A model generated the notes under the pieces. It worked only from the letters and a program-made list of their open reading frames with translations, ran no database searches and was not told the origin of the DNA. A program made the position numbers and the translations under genes. Below, in pieces: positions 1 to 7,276 of a stretch of DNA of 35,600 bases; the stretch's first letter is position 1; every line of letters begins with the position of its first letter. Origin of the DNA: an archaeon (GTDB taxonomy: Archaea > B1Sed10-29 > JAJRYS01); the NCBI GenBank assembly GCA_024275665.1, contig JAJRYS010000012.1, forward strand, positions 1 to 35,600, in the 5' to 3' direction.

Positions 1-110
1 AACTTTTGATTCCATCCTATTTCAGAATAACAGGAATCAGCGAAACTAATATTATGAGCCTCTAAATATCCTTTTTCAAAATTTTCATTATAATCAATTA
101 TTTTAATCAT
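1..110 (-). CDS. Partial hypothetical protein, N-terminal end
   Basis: An open frame starts at an ATG at 110 on the minus strand and runs off the left edge of the window with no stop for 36 codons. The visible protein begins MIKIIDYNENFEKGYLEAHN and continues as a plausible globular N-terminus. The region is markedly more AT-rich than its neighbour. An acetyltransferase-like N-terminus is possible but too little is visible to claim a family. No clear Shine-Dalgarno sequence precedes the ATG, which is common here because most genes look leaderless. Confidence 0.35.
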   Translation of the reverse strand, partial: MIKIIDYNENFEKGYLEAHNISFADSCYSEIGWNQK

Positions 111-130
111 ACATTCATTTATTTGTTTTA

Positions 131-198
131 TTAAATAAAAACTGTCTTTTTAAAAAATAAGATTAAAAAGAAAAGAGCAAAAAGAGCTCTTTCCTTTA
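131..198 (-). terminator. T-rich terminator after PKD gene
   Basis: Read on the minus strand, the stretch just after the stop codon of the PKD protein gene carries several T runs (about 150-180 on the plus strand appear as A runs). A self-complementary AAAGAGCTCTTT lies at 181-192. T-runs without a strong hairpin are the usual archaeal termination signal. This is an inference from sequence only. Confidence 0.4.
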
Positions 199-200
199 GC

Positions 201-2078
201 TCACTCTTTGTTCCTGATTTCATGCCATTTCTCGATTATGGTTTCTTTCTTCCAGAACGCTATTACCAGCCCTATTATCACGAGGACTGCTAAGGCGTTC
301 AAAGGAGAAGCGAAGGCTCCTACTATTAGTCCTGTGAATCCTGTCTGGTTTGTGTTTTCTTCTTCAGTGGTGTTTGCTTGTTCTTCTGGCATTTCGATTA
401 TCTTAGGGCTTGTCATGTTCTGGAATTCTGATTCTGCCACGTACTTGTTGAACTTGTACTGTACTATGAAAGAGTCCATTGGGTCGAGTGTCACGTTCCA
501 TCCTATTTCAGGGTCTGCTGAGTAGATCTTGTCAGGAGCTGGTGTTATTGTAACCTCGTCCACGTGTTCTGCAAATTCTTTTGGAATGACGTCTTTTACT
601 AGGAAGGTTCTTGGCTCGTTTCCAAGGTTGCTTATCTTGGTTGTTACGTAGGTCTTTGCTTCTGAAGCGTCGTAGTAGTATTCCCTGTACACGTCTATCT
701 TGCTTGTAACGAATTCAGGGTAGTACTTTGACCCAGTGGTTGGCTCGTTTCCAGTTTCAGGTCCTTCTATTACTACTGTTATTGAACTAGTGCTTGTTGC
801 TCCTTCGTTGTCAGTCACGCGTAGGATTGCAGTGTAAGTTCCTGGAGTGTCATACTTGTAGGTTGTTACTCCGTTTGCTGTTGAACTCCAGTCATATGTT
901 CCGTCTCCGTCAAAATCCCACTCATACAACACGATAGAACCGTCTGAGTCTTCTCCTGTTCCAACGAACGCTATCCATTCGTTTACTTCTCCTGTCTTGT
1001 CTTGTCCAGCATAAGCTATTGGTGCTTGGTTAACAGGAGTAGTTTCTGTTGTTTGTTCTTCTTCTTGTGTTTCTTGTTCATTGGTTTGTTCTTCTTCTGT
1101 TTGTTGTTCTGGTTCTAGTATCGTTACTGTTAGAGAGTCAACTGCTTCGTATTCTCCATCACTTACGTAGAAGAAAGCAGTATAGGTTCCAGGAGTGTCA
1201 TAAGAGTGTGTAGTAGTCCCTGAGATTGGGCTCTCCCAATCTATTACTCCGTCTCCTTCAAAATCCCAGGCATAGTTGAGCATGTCTCCGTCTGGGTCTG
1301 TTCCTATTCCATTGAATGCTACTTGGTCTCCTATATAAGCAGTGATGTCTTCCCCTGCTTTTGCTACTGGAGCGTGGTTTTCTTCTTGTGTTTCTTCTTC
1401 TGGTATTGTTGCTTCTATTTGCATGCTTGTGATTGACTCTGCTCCTTTGTCATCAGTTATTTTTAATGTTACTAAATAAGTTCCTGTTCCTGTGTATGTG
1501 TGGGTTGTTGTTAGCATTGTACTTGTTGTTCCGTCTCCGAAGTTCCATTCAACTGCTACTATGGTTCCATCTGAATCATAGGATTGTGAAGCGTCGAACA
1601 CGTACTCGTTAGGAGTAGTGTTATAATATTGTATAATAGCGTAAGGAGGAGTGTTTGTTTCTTCTTGTGCTTGTTCTTCTTCCATAATATAAAATACTAA
1701 TGTCTTTTGAGCTGTTTCATACTTCCTCGTATAACTCCAGTATCCATTATTGTAAGAACTCACTATTGAAGAGCTTATAAAGTCAAGCACTGCGTAATGG
1801 GTTCCTGGAGTGCTGAATGAAATAGTATTATCCACTCTTATCATTGTGTTTCTTGCTATTTTCCTGAATTGTTGTCCTTCGTCTGTAGTGAGGGTGTATT
1901 CTATTCTTGGGAACATTCCATGAACATTAGTGTAAGCTGTTCCAGTTATTCTTATTGGTTCTCCTGTTTTGAACTCGTTTCCGGCAGCAGTGACGCTGTC
2001 AGTGTTTATTGCTGCCAGCACACTTGTGCTGATTAAAGCAATTCCTATTAGGAATATTGCTATTTTTTTAAGATCCAT
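201..2078 (-). CDS. Secreted, membrane-anchored surface protein with three PKD domains
   Basis: A cell-surface protein exported through Sec and anchored by its C-terminus. An N-terminal signal peptide (hydrophobic KIAIFLIGIALISTSVLA) is followed by a beta-rich domain. Three PKD domains follow at about residues 143-225, 236-321 and 350-438, with hallmark WNFGDG, WDFEGDG and WDFDGDG motifs. They are separated by Glu/Thr/Gln-rich linkers. A further domain precedes a transmembrane helix near residues 591-610 and a short charged cytoplasmic tail. A longer frame opens at ATG 2096, but GGAGGAG at 2086-2092 lies seven bases before ATG 2078, so 2078 is the better start. The third PKD domain is almost identical in DNA to one in the upstream PKD gene. 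PKD domains mediate adhesion or surface-layer contacts; the ligand is unknown. Confidence 0.85.
   Translation of the reverse strand: MDLKKIAIFLIGIALISTSVLAAINTDSVTAAGNEFKTGEPIRITGTAYTNVHGMFPRIEYTLTTDEGQQFRKIARNTMIRVDNTISFSTPGTHYAVLDFISSSIVSSYNNGYWSYTRKYETAQKTLVFYIMEEEQAQEETNTPPYAIIQYYNTTPNEYVFDASQSYDSDGTIVAVEWNFGDGTTSTMLTTTHTYTGTGTYLVTLKITDDKGAESITSMQIEATIPEEETQEENHAPVAKAGEDITAYIGDQVAFNGIGTDPDGDMLNYAWDFEGDGVIDWESPISGTTTHSYDTPGTYTAFFYVSDGEYEAVDSLTVTILEPEQQTEEEQTNEQETQEEEQTTETTPVNQAPIAYAGQDKTGEVNEWIAFVGTGEDSDGSIVLYEWDFDGDGTYDWSSTANGVTTYKYDTPGTYTAILRVTDNEGATSTSSITVVIEGPETGNEPTTGSKYYPEFVTSKIDVYREYYYDASEAKTYVTTKISNLGNEPRTFLVKDVIPKEFAEHVDEVTITPAPDKIYSADPEIGWNVTLDPMDSFIVQYKFNKYVAESEFQNMTSPKIIEMPEEQANTTEEENTNQTGFTGLIVGAFASPLNALAVLVIIGLVIAFWKKETIIEKWHEIRNKE
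796..945. repeat. 150-bp near-identical PKD segment, copy 1
   Basis: This stretch, coding for most of the third PKD domain of the shorter surface protein, matches 3944-4093 in direct orientation at 147 of 150 positions by my alignment. The neighbouring PKD repeats are far more diverged, which points to recent duplication or gene conversion between the two genes. Confidence 0.9.
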
Positions 2079-2134
2079 TTTCATACTCCTCCGCATTTTT
2101 AATTAAACATGAATTGTTACTATTTGTGAGGGAC

Positions 2135-2149
2135 TACATTTAAATACTT
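2135..2149 (-). promoter_or_regulatory. TATA box of the shorter PKD gene
   Basis: On the minus strand this reads AAAGTATTTAAATGT, a good archaeal TATA element. It sits about 64 nt upstream of the chosen ATG at 2078, leaving a short leader that carries the GGAGGAG ribosome-binding site. It abuts the 3' end of the upstream PKD gene, so the two PKD genes probably have separate promoters. Confidence 0.5.
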
Positions 2150-4566
2150 TACGGTTTTAGTTTTTTAGTAAAACCTTTAAATTTAGCAACCCATTGCTTG
2201 TTCTTCTTCGCTTTTTTTCTTGTGTTTGGTCTTTTTTTGACAGCAATTCCTGTATTTGTCAACCCCTTCCTTTCCAAAGCAAACAATCCAGCAGCAATAA
2301 TGCTTAGGAATGTTATTATTGGAGTGAATTCAGGGTCTGCAAGTGCTGAAGTAGCCATCGCAGTCATTCTGCTTCCAGTGCTTTCAGGAGCGTTAGAAGC
2401 ACTCTCATTAGCCTGGGTTATCTCGTTACCTGTTATTACAGAGCCAGAAGTCTCGTTATTAGTAGTCTCATTAGTGGCATTCTCACTAGTCTCGTTAGTC
2501 TCGCTTTCATTCTCTTTTATTTTCTTAACTATAAATCCTCCTCCGCCTCCTGGGTTAGTGGAAGAACCGCTGCTTTGCTGTGGTTTTACAATGCTTATCA
2601 ACACAGTGTAATTACTCATAGCTCCGTTGTCATCAGTAACAGTAAGAGTAACGTTGTAATCAGCAGTAACGTGTGGGAATTCGTGGGCAGGATTCTGTTC
2701 AGTGCTGTTAGTGCCGTCCCCGAAGTCCCAGAACCATGATACTATTACCCCGTCAGCATCAGTGGACTCGTCAGTGAAGTTGAACAAGTACCACGAAGAG
2801 TTAGTGTAAGAAAAGTTAGCAACTGGTGCTTGGTTAGGAGTAACGTTTACTATTATTAAGGTGGTGTTAGTTGCTCCTTGATCATCTGTTACTGTCAGGG
2901 TTATGTTGTAAACTCCTGCATTTGTGAAGACGTGCACTGGCTCTGCGTCAGTAGAGTTGGTGCTGTCGTTAAAGTCCCAGAAGTAATTAGCAATTGTTCC
3001 GTCAGGATCGTAAGAACTTGAAGCATTGAACTGCACTGTTAGTGGTTCTTTTCCTTCAGTCACGTTAGCATCAGCAACTGCTACTGGAGGTTGGTTTGAA
3101 GGGCTTCCTGATTGCGTCACGTTTATCGTGATGTTGCTTGTACTTCTTCCACCAAAACCGTCTTCTACTATGAGTTCTGCAATGTAATTACCAGCAGTTG
3201 AATAAGTATGAGTTCCTATGACTGCCTCAGTGCTTGTGATTACTCCAGTAATGTTATCAGCAGGGTTGTTAACGTCGAATATTAAAGTGAATGTGAGTTG
3301 TTCGTCGTCAGTAGCAGAAGCATTGAACTCTACTGTTAGCGGGGCGGTCCCTTGAGTAGTATTAACATTGAAAGAAGTTATTACAGGGTCTTGGTTCTGT
3401 GTTACGTTTATCAAAACCCAAGCAGTGCTTGTCAACCCATCGTTGTCTGTTACTGTTAGTGTTACATTGTATTCTCCAGGAGCAGTGAACTCATGTGTTT
3501 CTTCAGCATTAGTACTAGTGGTTGAGTCGTTGAAGTCCCAGTGATAAGAAATTATGTTGCCGTCAATGTCGTAAGAATCGCTTGCATTGAACAACACGCT
3601 CAAAGGAGAATAGCCTTTAGTAGTGTTAGTGTTTATCACTGCTACTGGTTCTGCAAGTACTGTGACTATTATTTGGTCTGTTGTTGTTACTCCGTCGTCA
3701 TCAGTAACGTTAAGAATAACAGTAAATGTTCCTGGATTTGAATAAGAATGAGTAACAGTAACCCCGTTGCTTGTTGTTCCATCTCCGAAGTTCCATAAGT
3801 AATTAGTAATCACTCCATCAGGGTCTGTAGAGTTACTGGCGTTGAAAGTTACAAGCTCGTTTACAAGCACTGTCATATCTTGCCCTGCGTCTGCTATTGG
3901 AGGCTGGTTTGGGATTACTGTAATAACAGTAGAGTCAGTGTTTGTTGCTCCTTCGTCGTCAGTCACGCGTAGGATTGCAGTGTATGTTCCTGGAGTGTCA
4001 TACTTGTAAGTTGTTACTCCGTTTGCTGTTGAACTCCAGTCATATGTTCCGTCTCCGTCAAAATCCCACTCATACAACACGATAGAACCGTCTTCGTCTG
4101 TTCCACTACCGTTCAAAGTGATCAAGTGATTGACTTTTACAGTAGCATCAGGGCCAGCGTCTGCTGTTGGCGGTTGATTAGTAACAATTAATGTTTTAGT
4201 AGTGCTTGCGCATGTTCCATAATGGCATACTCTTAATGTGACTTCATAAGTTCCTGGAGTAGAGTACTTGTGGGTTGTTTGGAAAGGAGGGCTGTCGTAA
4301 ATGTCCTCTGACCCGTCTCCGTATTTTATGCTTCCTCCTGTAAGAGGACAGTATCTTATTCCAGTGTTAGTATAATAATAACAGTAAGAATTAGTAGGGT
4401 CGAATGAGAAGTTAACAGCAGTGCTTCCACTATTAGGGTTTATGTTCAAGACTGCTACTACGTGGTATACTGGCGCTCCTCCGCCTCCTCCTGCTACAGC
4501 GAAAACACTACCAAGGAGGGTTATTCCAAACAGGAATGTTAAGAGTGTCTTCTTCAAACCCCACAT
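2149..4566 (-). CDS. Secreted, membrane-anchored surface protein with seven PKD domains
   Basis: An 805-residue surface protein. The signal peptide (residues 1-24) is followed by a glycine run and about seven PKD domains: roughly 36-129 (divergent, with four cysteines), 131-218, 220-304, 306-391, 393-486, 492-577 and 579-661. Core motifs such as WDFDGDG, WNFGDG and WDFND are visible. A Gly-rich hinge then leads to a segment (about 685-722) dense in NES, NET and NAT sequons. This looks like a heavily N-glycosylated stalk. A hydrophobic helix (about 748-764) and a very basic cytoplasmic tail end the protein. A TATA element about 30 nt before the ATG suggests a nearly leaderless transcript. It lies directly upstream of the second PKD gene, and the two may form one surface structure. 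Confidence 0.87.
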   Translation of the reverse strand: MWGLKKTLLTFLFGITLLGSVFAVAGGGGGAPVYHVVAVLNINPNSGSTAVNFSFDPTNSYCYYYTNTGIRYCPLTGGSIKYGDGSEDIYDSPPFQTTHKYSTPGTYEVTLRVCHYGTCASTTKTLIVTNQPPTADAGPDATVKVNHLITLNGSGTDEDGSIVLYEWDFDGDGTYDWSSTANGVTTYKYDTPGTYTAILRVTDDEGATNTDSTVITVIPNQPPIADAGQDMTVLVNELVTFNASNSTDPDGVITNYLWNFGDGTTSNGVTVTHSYSNPGTFTVILNVTDDDGVTTTDQIIVTVLAEPVAVINTNTTKGYSPLSVLFNASDSYDIDGNIISYHWDFNDSTTSTNAEETHEFTAPGEYNVTLTVTDNDGLTSTAWVLINVTQNQDPVITSFNVNTTQGTAPLTVEFNASATDDEQLTFTLIFDVNNPADNITGVITSTEAVIGTHTYSTAGNYIAELIVEDGFGGRSTSNITINVTQSGSPSNQPPVAVADANVTEGKEPLTVQFNASSSYDPDGTIANYFWDFNDSTNSTDAEPVHVFTNAGVYNITLTVTDDQGATNTTLIIVNVTPNQAPVANFSYTNSSWYLFNFTDESTDADGVIVSWFWDFGDGTNSTEQNPAHEFPHVTADYNVTLTVTDDNGAMSNYTVLISIVKPQQSSGSSTNPGGGGGFIVKKIKENESETNETSENATNETTNNETSGSVITGNEITQANESASNAPESTGSRMTAMATSALADPEFTPIITFLSIIAAGLFALERKGLTNTGIAVKKRPNTRKKAKKNKQWVAKFKGFTKKLKP
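3944..4093. repeat. 150-bp near-identical PKD segment, copy 2
   Basis: Direct repeat partner of 796-945 with three mismatches. It encodes the second PKD domain of the longer surface protein, in the same frame as in the other gene. Confidence 0.9.
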
Positions 4567-4588
4567 AGTGTTACTACTTGTGAGTTAC

Positions 4589-4602
4589 AAAGTATTTAAA
4601 TG
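4589..4602 (-). promoter_or_regulatory. TATA box of the longer PKD gene
   Basis: The minus strand reads CATTTAAATACTTT around 4596, about 30 nt upstream of the ATG at 4566. Archaeal initiation about 25-27 nt downstream would give a leader of only a few bases. Confidence 0.55.
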
Positions 4603-4660
4603 TTTTGGTGGTATAATCAAAGTATTAAGCAAGGTAGCAAGGTGAAAAACCAGGCGAAGA

Positions 4661-4670
4661 GTATAAAAAT
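4661..4670 (+). promoter_or_regulatory. TATA box of trpS
   Basis: GTATAAAAAT lies about 31 nt before the ATG at 4696, predicting a start point within a few bases of the start codon. It stands back to back with the promoter of the divergent PKD gene. Confidence 0.55.
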
Positions 4671-4695
4671 GATGAATGAATAAGAGTGATTCATC

Positions 4696-5787
4696 ATGAA
4701 GCGAACTTCGTACGTGCTAGACCCATGGTCGTCAGAACTGCCTTCAGACTACAAGCACTTGATGGAAGAATTCGGCATAAAGCCAATAACAGAAGACTTG
4801 AAGAAGAGAATGCCAGACAGTCACTTGATCAGGAGAGGCATCCTGTTCGCTCAAAGAGACCTTGGCAGGATAGTAAAAGCATACGAGGAAGGAGAAGAAT
4901 TCGCAATACTAACAGGAGTAAAACCGTCGAACGTCTTCCACTTGGGAAGCAAGCTAGTAGCAGACGTGCTCAAGTTCTTCCAGGAAATGAACGGCAGGCT
5001 GTTCTACGCAGTAGCAGACATAGAAGCATACCATGCTAACAAACAGTCGCTGGAGAAAAGCGCTGAAATAGCAGTAGACAACATAGCAGACTTACTAGCG
5101 CTGGGAGTAAGCGAGAAGAATTCTTACTTTTATAAACAGTCACAGGAAGAGGAAGTAATGCGAAACGGTTATTTATACGCCCGCAACGTTACCAACAACA
5201 CTCTGAAAGCAGTGTACGGAGACAAGGAAATAGGATTATACATGTCAGCATTAGTCCAAGTAGGAGACATTCTCTTACCAGAATCAGAGAAGTTCGGAGG
5301 ACCGAAGCCAGTAATAGTGCCAGTGGGGATAGACCAAGACCCTCACATAAGACTCACGAGGGACATTGCAGCGAAGCACAGGCTCGTGAGGCCTTCTTCT
5401 GTTTACACGAAGTTCATGCGCTCGCTTACAGGCTCTGAGAAGATGAGCAAAAGCGAGCCAATGGGAATGATATCACTCAACGATGACGAGAAAACAGTAG
5501 AAGTGAAAGTAATGAGAGCATTCACAGGCGGAAGAGTCACCGTGGAAGAACAGAGGGAGAAAGGAGGCGAACCACTAAAATGCGTCGTGTTCGAGTTGTT
5601 CAAGTACCACTTGGAAGAAGACGACAAAAAGCTGGAAGAAAGGTTCAGGAAATGCGTTAATGGGGAAATAATGTGCGGCGAGTGCAAGAAACAAGCAGCA
5701 CAGAGGTTGAAAGAATTCCTGAGAAAACACCAGGAGAAAAAGAAGAAAATGATTCCGAAAGCAAGAAAACTGCTTGAAAAGAAGTGA
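4696..5787 (+). CDS. trpS: Tryptophanyl-tRNA synthetase
   Basis: Class I aminoacyl-tRNA synthetase that charges tRNA-Trp in the cytoplasm. The archaeal/eukaryotic form is recognisable from the N-terminus (DPWSSEL...LMEEFGI). The HIGH-box equivalent is HLGS at residues 82-85, and a perfect KMSKS loop lies at residues 249-253, both required for ATP binding. The C-terminal stretch with CGECK and a lysine-rich helix is usual in the archaeal family. Length 363 aa is normal to slightly short. The ATG at 4696 is supported by the TATA spacing and by the family N-terminus. It converges with a UspA-like gene 17 bp downstream. Confidence 0.95.
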   Translation: MKRTSYVLDPWSSELPSDYKHLMEEFGIKPITEDLKKRMPDSHLIRRGILFAQRDLGRIVKAYEEGEEFAILTGVKPSNVFHLGSKLVADVLKFFQEMNGRLFYAVADIEAYHANKQSLEKSAEIAVDNIADLLALGVSEKNSYFYKQSQEEEVMRNGYLYARNVTNNTLKAVYGDKEIGLYMSALVQVGDILLPESEKFGGPKPVIVPVGIDQDPHIRLTRDIAAKHRLVRPSSVYTKFMRSLTGSEKMSKSEPMGMISLNDDEKTVEVKVMRAFTGGRVTVEEQREKGGEPLKCVVFELFKYHLEEDDKKLEERFRKCVNGEIMCGECKKQAAQRLKEFLRKHQEKKKKMIPKARKLLEKK

Positions 5788-5804
5788 AGATCACTGCTTG
5801 TTTC

Positions 5805-6182
5805 TTACAATTCTCCTCCTACTATTACTAATTCTATTCCAAGCGACTTGACCACTGGTTTCAGGAGTTCTGCTTCAGTGCATTCAGCCATTACTATTTT
5901 GTCAACGTTCTCAAGCCTGGCAATGTTCTCTATCTTCTCAGCCCAAGAACCCCACTCGAAGTAATCCTTGAAAGAAACGCTTGTTGGAAGGCTATTCTTC
6001 AGCTCTTCAATGCATTCCTCTGCTTTCTTAATCCTAGTGCCTATGAACGCTGCTGGCACTTCACCCATTTTCTCCTTGTCAACAACGAACAAAGCGATCA
6101 CTGTAACTGGTTTTCCGATGGCTTCGACGAACTCGTCGCTGCATTCTTTCTCGGCAGTAAGCACTGGGACTAACACGTTCAT
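5805..6182 (-). CDS. Small UspA-like (universal stress protein fold) protein
   Basis: A 125-residue protein with the alternating beta/alpha pattern of the universal stress protein family. It starts MNVLVPVLTAEK, which matches the first strand and loop of UspA proteins. A strand ALFVVDKE, a central helix (KKAEECIEELK) and a late IVMAECTEAELLKPV segment follow where UspA proteins carry the ATP-binding G-2x-G-9x-G(S/T) motif. That motif is not intact here, so nucleotide binding is doubtful. The start is ATG 6182 rather than the upstream TTG at 6188. A TATA-like TTTTAAAC sits about 28 nt upstream. No operon partner. Family assignment is moderate. Confidence 0.6.
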   Translation of the reverse strand: MNVLVPVLTAEKECSDEFVEAIGKPVTVIALFVVDKEKMGEVPAAFIGTRIKKAEECIEELKNSLPTSVSFKDYFEWGSWAEKIENIARLENVDKIVMAECTEAELLKPVVKSLGIELVIVGGEL

Positions 6183-6233
6183 GAACAAAGAATAAGAATT
6201 CTAAGTTTAAAAGAATTTTTCCTACTTTGTTTT

Positions 6234-6515
6234 TCATAAAAACCTTTCAATCTCTTCGTATACTGTTGAACGATGCCCGGCGTAAAGAACAAGCACTTCC
6301 CTGTCAAGCTCTTCAACCCTTATTATCACCCTGTAATCTCCTACTCTTATCTTCCGATAGTTGCTGAAGCCTTTCACCTTATTACTGTACTTGTACGGGT
6401 TTTCTTTTGCTTTTTTCAGTTTTTCAATAATGCGAACGCCTACTTCTCTTGGTAGTTTTTTAATTTCTTTAGCAGCTTTCTTACTTGTTTTTATTTTATA
6501 AGATAAGTTTTTCAT
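6234..6515 (-). CDS. RelE/ParE-superfamily toxin
   Basis: A 93-residue protein with the RelE layout. It has an N-terminal strand, two helices (KAAKEIKKLPREVGVRIIEK) and the diagnostic KVKGFSNYRKIRVGDYRVI core. It ends in strands with a conserved-looking YAGHRSTVY tail. RelE proteins cleave mRNA in the ribosomal A site; ParE relatives poison gyrase. The basic residues and the C-terminal Tyr favour the RelE type, but activity is not proven. Its ATG overlaps the antitoxin stop by four bases (ATGA), the usual coupling in such modules. Confidence 0.85.
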   Translation of the reverse strand: MKNLSYKIKTSKKAAKEIKKLPREVGVRIIEKLKKAKENPYKYSNKVKGFSNYRKIRVGDYRVIIRVEELDREVLVLYAGHRSTVYEEIERFL

Positions 6516-6745
6516 GCAAGCAACTCTTTTTCAAGCTGTTCAAGAGTTACGTATTTGCCTTTCTTGATTTCTTCAACTCTTTTCTCAAGGGCTTTGTAAA
6601 AATCGTTTCTGTTCTTTTCATAAGCATAGAACTCTAGGATAGTCCTAATAGCATCGCTTCTGCTCTCAAACTCTCCTTCTCTTACTTCTTCGTCAATTAT
6701 TTCTAACAGTTTTTCAGGAATCCTTACTTGCACGTTTACAGACAC
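6512..6745 (-). CDS. Ribbon-helix-helix antitoxin
   Basis: A 77-residue protein with an N-terminal ribbon-helix-helix DNA-binding domain. The strand is VNVQVRIPEKLLEIID, followed by SRSDAIRTILEFYAYE. The acidic/basic C-terminal helix would wrap the toxin. It starts with GTG at 6745, supported by AGGTGA six bases upstream. RHH antitoxins bind operator DNA as dimers and neutralise the toxin. A perfect inverted repeat lies between its TATA box and its start codon (6757-6776), so autoregulation is likely. Confidence 0.85.
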   Translation of the reverse strand: MSVNVQVRIPEKLLEIIDEEVREGEFESRSDAIRTILEFYAYEKNRNDFYKALEKRVEEIKKGKYVTLEQLEKELLA

Positions 6746-6756
6746 TAAAAATCACC

Positions 6757-6776
6757 TGTAATGATATCTCATTACA
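6757..6776 (-). promoter_or_regulatory. Operator palindrome and promoter of the RHH/RelE pair
   Basis: A perfect inverted repeat, TGTAATGA and TCATTACA around a TATC spacer, lies just downstream of a TATA box (ACTTTATAAACT, about 6778-6789 on the minus strand) and upstream of the antitoxin GTG. The position is right for a repressor that blocks initiation. Confidence 0.7.
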
Positions 6777-6830
6777 AGTTTATAAAGTTTTCCAACAGCA
6801 AGAAAGAGAAAGTGAATGGGTCCACCCGGA

Positions 6831-6909
6831 TTTTCGTGGGGAGTTGCGCTTGCCCCAGCGATAGGCCGCTTCACGTGGCCTGCAGGGGTAGAGGGGGTGC
6901 AACCCCTCT
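6831..6909 (-). other. tRNA-Val intron 2 (T-loop, 59/60), 79 nt
   Basis: The exon segment TTCG (6915-6912) pairs perfectly with intron CGAA (6836-6833). This forms the 4-bp central helix between 3-nt bulges AAA (6911-6909) and AAT (6832-6830). An intron helix of about eight pairs (6906-6899 with 6840-6847) lies inside. Cleavage after the second base of each bulge gives the stated ends. Confidence 0.8.
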
Positions 6910-6931
6910 TTCGAACCGGGGAGCTTCGCCA

Positions 6932-6962
6932 TACTGCCAACAGCCATTGCTGTGGCTGTTGT
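6932..6962 (-). other. tRNA-Val intron 1 (37/38), 31 nt
   Basis: The intron folds into a 9-bp stem, CAACAGCCA with TGGCTGTTG, closed by a 6-nt loop. Bulges CGA (6964-6962) and TAT (6933-6931) flank a central helix between 6968-6965 and 6937-6934 that has three pairs and one A-G mismatch, so the BHB is slightly relaxed. Confidence 0.8.
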
Positions 6963-7025
6963 CGTCAAGGCGACGTCCTAACCACTAGACCATGGACCCT
7001 TAATATCTAAAAAATTCTTATCTAA

Positions 7026-7096
7026 TGGACTCGCTGGGAGTCGAACCCAGACTGCTAGCCTGCAAAGCTAGCGTGCTTCCATTACACCACGAGCCC
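7026..7096 (-). tRNA. tRNA-Ala(TGC)
   Basis: A 71-nt, intron-free tRNA. Acceptor GGGCTCG pairs with CGAGTCC and includes the G3-U70 wobble that is the identity element for alanyl-tRNA synthetase. The anticodon loop TTTGCAG gives anticodon TGC, the anticodon stem is CTAGC/GCTAG, and the T-arm is CTGGG-TTCGACT-CCCAG. Discriminator is A. It lies 26 bp upstream of tRNA-Val and both may come from one precursor driven by the TATA element near 7150. Confidence 0.95.
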
Positions 7097-7146
7097 TTTT
7101 TTTACTATTTAGTTAATATCCTCTGAAATTTTAATATGGATAACCT

Positions 7147-7156
7147 TTATATAATT
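7147..7156. promoter_or_regulatory. TATA element usable in both directions
   Basis: TTTATATAAT is nearly self-complementary. On the minus strand it would start transcription near 7125, about 30 nt before tRNA-Ala. On the plus strand it would start near 7178, at a small GC-richer segment that ends in T runs. Confidence 0.45.
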
Positions 7157-7177
7157 ATTGTTGATATAATTTTAATT

Positions 7178-7222
7178 GCGTGCAAGGTAGGTAATGGAAT
7201 GACTGAGTAGTGAGGGACCTTT
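7178..7222 (+). ncRNA. Candidate small RNA
   Basis: A short GC-richer stretch (contains GCAAGGTAGGTAATGG and TGAGGGACC) stands out in AT-rich surroundings. It begins about 26 nt after a TATA element and ends at T runs (TTTTTTACTTTTTC, from 7219). It has no useful ORF and lacks a convincing box C/D or H/ACA signature. Only the promoter and terminator-like context support it. Confidence 0.25.
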
Positions 7223-7276
7223 TTTACTTTTTCTTTTTAAAGCTTTTAAATTAGAGTTTAGATAAAATTATATTTT

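Larger units (their letters stand above)
6817..6999 (-). tRNA. tRNA-Val(GAC) with two introns
   Basis: The acceptor arm is GGGTCCA at 6999-6993 paired perfectly with TGGACCC at 6824-6818, with discriminator A at 6817. The D-arm is 6990-6975 and the anticodon stem TCGCC/GGCGA is 6973-6969 with 6930-6926. Anticodon GAC is at 6966-6964, the variable loop AGCTC, and the T-stem CCCGG/CCGGG. Intron 1 (6962-6932, 31 nt) is at canonical position 37/38. Intron 2 (6909-6831, 79 nt) splits the T-loop between 59 and 60. Removing both leaves 73 nt with every stem intact and T-loop TTCGAAT. The gene follows tRNA-Ala on the same strand. Confidence 0.9.

Noticed and set aside
6752-7010. Several 62-75 codon frames over tRNA-Val on both strands
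   Set aside because: They cover the tRNA and its introns and their products are low-complexity; the tRNA fold is decisive.
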